NCBI GenBank assembly: GCA_000432655.1
Contig: HF986349.1
Coordinates: forward strand, 5,143 to 13,014
Direction of reading: 5' to 3'
Source of the DNA: Bacteroides sp. CAG:1060
GTDB taxonomy: Bacteria > Bacteroidota > Bacteroidia > Bacteroidales > UBA932
DNA length: 7,872 nt
Position 1 is the first letter of the stretch; every line of letters begins with the position of its first letter. The notes under the pieces were generated by a model, which saw only the letters and a program-made list of their open reading frames with translations, ran no database searches and was not told the DNA's origin. Shown piece after piece: positions 6,436 to 7,872 of this stretch. The position numbers were made by a program, and so were the translations under genes.

Positions 6436-7373
6436 TGAAGAGGAAATTCAGACCGGGGAAAAAGATCACCGACCTCTTCACCGAGGGGCTTTGGAGGATT
6501 GATACCGCATCCTGCAGCAAGGGATACGCGAAGTTGGTGCGTCTGGTGCGCATCATCCGTATCACCATTGATTCCTTCTTCGGGAATAAGATGGGGTTCC
6601 AATGCGTAGCTCTGAGCTATTTCTCACTGCTGGCTCTGATTCCGCTTTTCGGACTTGTATTCGCGGTAGCACTCGGACTGGGGCTTCCCGACAACATTTC
6701 CGGCATCATATTCAGAATATTTCCGGCAAATCCCGAATTCGCCGGACTGGTCATCGAAAAAGCCGAGGTTATTCTGGAGTCCGTAAAAGCCGGAGGTACG
6801 GGTATCATTTCCGCGTTTCTCTTCGTATGGGGTGTGGTATGGATGATGTTTCAGGTGGAACGGGTGTTCAACAATGTCTGGGGAATCAGCCGCATACCAC
6901 GCAAGATATACAAACGCTTCGGGTATTACATCCTGATGCTGATTCTCATCCCTCTGATTATCATTATTTTCGGTGCAGGAATAGCATTTTACACCAACCT
7001 TCCGCACCTGTTCGGGCTGGATGTATCCAACCTGCGGTTCATAATCATATTCCTGGGATACGTGGTACTGTACTGCATAACGGTCATTACGCTTGCAGCC
7101 ATGTACACGTTCATTCCGGCCACCAAGGTTTATTTCAAAAATGCCGTCAAGGCCGCATCCATTGATGCCGTGGTATTTATCCTATTCCAATATATCTACC
7201 TTGAACTTCAGGTTACGGTATCCAGGCTCAACAATATTTACGGAATCATCGCAGCGCTCCCGTTCTTCCTTATATGGATGAACACGAGTTGGCAGATTAT
7301 AATATATGGCGCGGAACTCACTTACGGGTTCCAGAATGTCGAAAAGTATAATTCCCACGACTGGGACAGTTAG
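6435..7373 (+). CDS. YihY/BrkB-family inner-membrane protein
   Basis: This 312-residue integral membrane protein has a basic cytoplasmic N-terminus of about 50 residues and roughly six hydrophobic segments: about 57-83, 121-140, 163-186, 201-224, 241-260 and 266-290. Family marks are ALSYFSLLALIPL (59-71) near the first membrane span, the VERVFNNVWG region (141-150), TFIPATKV (225-232), and the closing YGIIAALPFFLIWM...YGAEL block (269-295). The family was once annotated as ribonuclease BN, which is now considered wrong. A transport or envelope role is suspected, but no biochemical function is established. The ATG at 6435 shares one base with the ligA stop, so it is probably translated by coupling. 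The neighbours (DNA ligase and a (p)ppGpp enzyme) do not reveal its job. Confidence 0.9.
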   Translation: MKRKFRPGKKITDLFTEGLWRIDTASCSKGYAKLVRLVRIIRITIDSFFGNKMGFQCVALSYFSLLALIPLFGLVFAVALGLGLPDNISGIIFRIFPANPEFAGLVIEKAEVILESVKAGGTGIISAFLFVWGVVWMMFQVERVFNNVWGISRIPRKIYKRFGYYILMLILIPLIIIIFGAGIAFYTNLPHLFGLDVSNLRFIIIFLGYVVLYCITVITLAAMYTFIPATKVYFKNAVKAASIDAVVFILFQYIYLELQVTVSRLNNIYGIIAALPFFLIWMNTSWQIIIYGAELTYGFQNVEKYNSHDWDS

Positions 7374-7378
7374 TTGAT

Positions 7379-7872
7379 ATGAGTTTCTCCGAGTTTACAA
7401 AAAACGATTACGCACTGATTGACAATGAGTACGACTCCCTGATGAAGGCCGCAAGGCCAAGATGCCGGGATGAAGAAGAAGTCCAGATGGTCGTCAAATC
7501 ATTTGAATTTGCCAATCAGGCCCACAAAAATGTCAGACGAAGATCGGGCGAGCCATACATTATCCACCCTATAGAGGTGGCGAAGATTGTAGTTACGGAG
7601 ATCGGACTTGGCTACAAATCCATTTGCGCGGCACTGCTCCACGATGTCGTGGAAGATACCGGCTACACTGTCGAAGATATACGCAATCTGTTCGGAGACA
7701 AGATTGCTTCTCTGGTGGACGGACTTACCAAGATAAAGACCGTCCTGGACAATGAAGACCGCAAGGGAAACAACAACATGAGCAGCACGGAGAGCATGCA
7801 GGCCGAGAATTTCAAACGAATCCTGCTCACGCTCAATGACGATGTCCGTGTCGTACTCATCAAACTTGCAGA
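7379..7872 (+). CDS. rel: RelA/SpoT-family (p)ppGpp synthetase/hydrolase, N-terminal part only
   Basis: The frame is open from the ATG at 7379 to the window end: 164 whole codons plus two bases. The visible part is the HD hydrolase domain of a long Rel/SpoT protein. It has RRRSGEPYIIHP (53-64, metal-binding H63), the HD pair H88-D89 in LLHDVVEDT with E92-D93, and DGLTKI (114-119). It stops at KLA, just before the expected aspartate of the KLADR motif. Because the HD motif is intact, degradation of (p)ppGpp to GDP/GTP should be active, unlike in RelA-only enzymes. The synthetase, TGS and ACT domains would lie beyond the window, so bifunctionality is inferred. It begins 5 bp after the upstream stop codon, placing it in the ligA operon. 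(p)ppGpp controls stable RNA synthesis, growth rate and starvation responses. Confidence 0.95.
   Translation, partial: MSFSEFTKNDYALIDNEYDSLMKAARPRCRDEEEVQMVVKSFEFANQAHKNVRRRSGEPYIIHPIEVAKIVVTEIGLGYKSICAALLHDVVEDTGYTVEDIRNLFGDKIASLVDGLTKIKTVLDNEDRKGNNNMSSTESMQAENFKRILLTLNDDVRVVLIKLA

Noticed and set aside
6060..6602. A 180-codon minus-strand open frame opposite the end of ligA and the start of the YihY-family gene
   Set aside because: It spans the junction of two clear genes on the other strand and shows no family motif; it is a shadow frame.
6602..7165. A 187-codon plus-strand frame inside the YihY-family gene
   Set aside because: It lies in another frame of a gene with strong membrane-protein features. 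Its own translation is rich in Arg, His and Ser, with no membrane pattern or motif.
1..7872. CRISPR arrays, tRNA/rRNA genes, insertion sequences, integrases, riboswitches
   Set aside because: I read both strands for repeated spacers, cloverleaf motifs, transposase motifs and long conserved leaders and found none; nearly all sequence is explained by the seven genes and their short gaps.

Overview
The window looks like chromosomal DNA from a member of the Bacteroidota, probably order Bacteroidales. This is an inference from three signs: promoter motifs of the TTTG / TAnnTTTG type in the intergenic gaps, starts without clear Shine-Dalgarno sequences, and the protein families present (a secreted GH3 glycosidase, a PPi-type phosphofructokinase, Bacteroidota-like LigA and Rel). 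Coding density is high, and no intergenic gap exceeds about 200 bp. I see no tRNA, rRNA, CRISPR array, transposase or attachment site.

Layout. The left half (1-4232) is read on the minus strand. In the direction of transcription it holds a PPi-type 6-phosphofructokinase (4232-2997) followed by an intrinsic terminator (2954-2927). Next comes a hipB-hipA toxin-antitoxin pair (2797-1350, 4-nt overlap) with its own promoter and two palindromic operator candidates. Last is the N-terminal 401 codons of an exported glycoside hydrolase family 3 enzyme (1203 to beyond position 1). The right half (4351-7872) is read on the plus strand and looks like one operon: ligA (NAD-dependent DNA ligase), a YihY/BrkB-family inner-membrane protein (1-nt overlap), and a RelA/SpoT-type (p)ppGpp enzyme (5-nt gap) that runs off the window end. 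The two halves diverge from a 118-bp region at 4233-4350 that carries a promoter for each direction.

How the genes relate. Most are core functions: glycolysis, DNA replication and repair, and the stringent response. The accessory part is hipBA. By family knowledge, HipB represses the operon and neutralises HipA, a Ser/Thr kinase whose best-studied member inactivates glutamyl-tRNA synthetase and so raises (p)ppGpp. A Rel enzyme is encoded about 5 kb away, but in a separate, divergent operon, so I treat that proximity as unproven. I see no clearly novel multi-gene system. The points most worth following up are the unusual phospho-loop of this HipA, the two in-phase palindromes upstream of hipB, the apparently leaderless ligA transcript, and the PPi signature of the phosphofructokinase.
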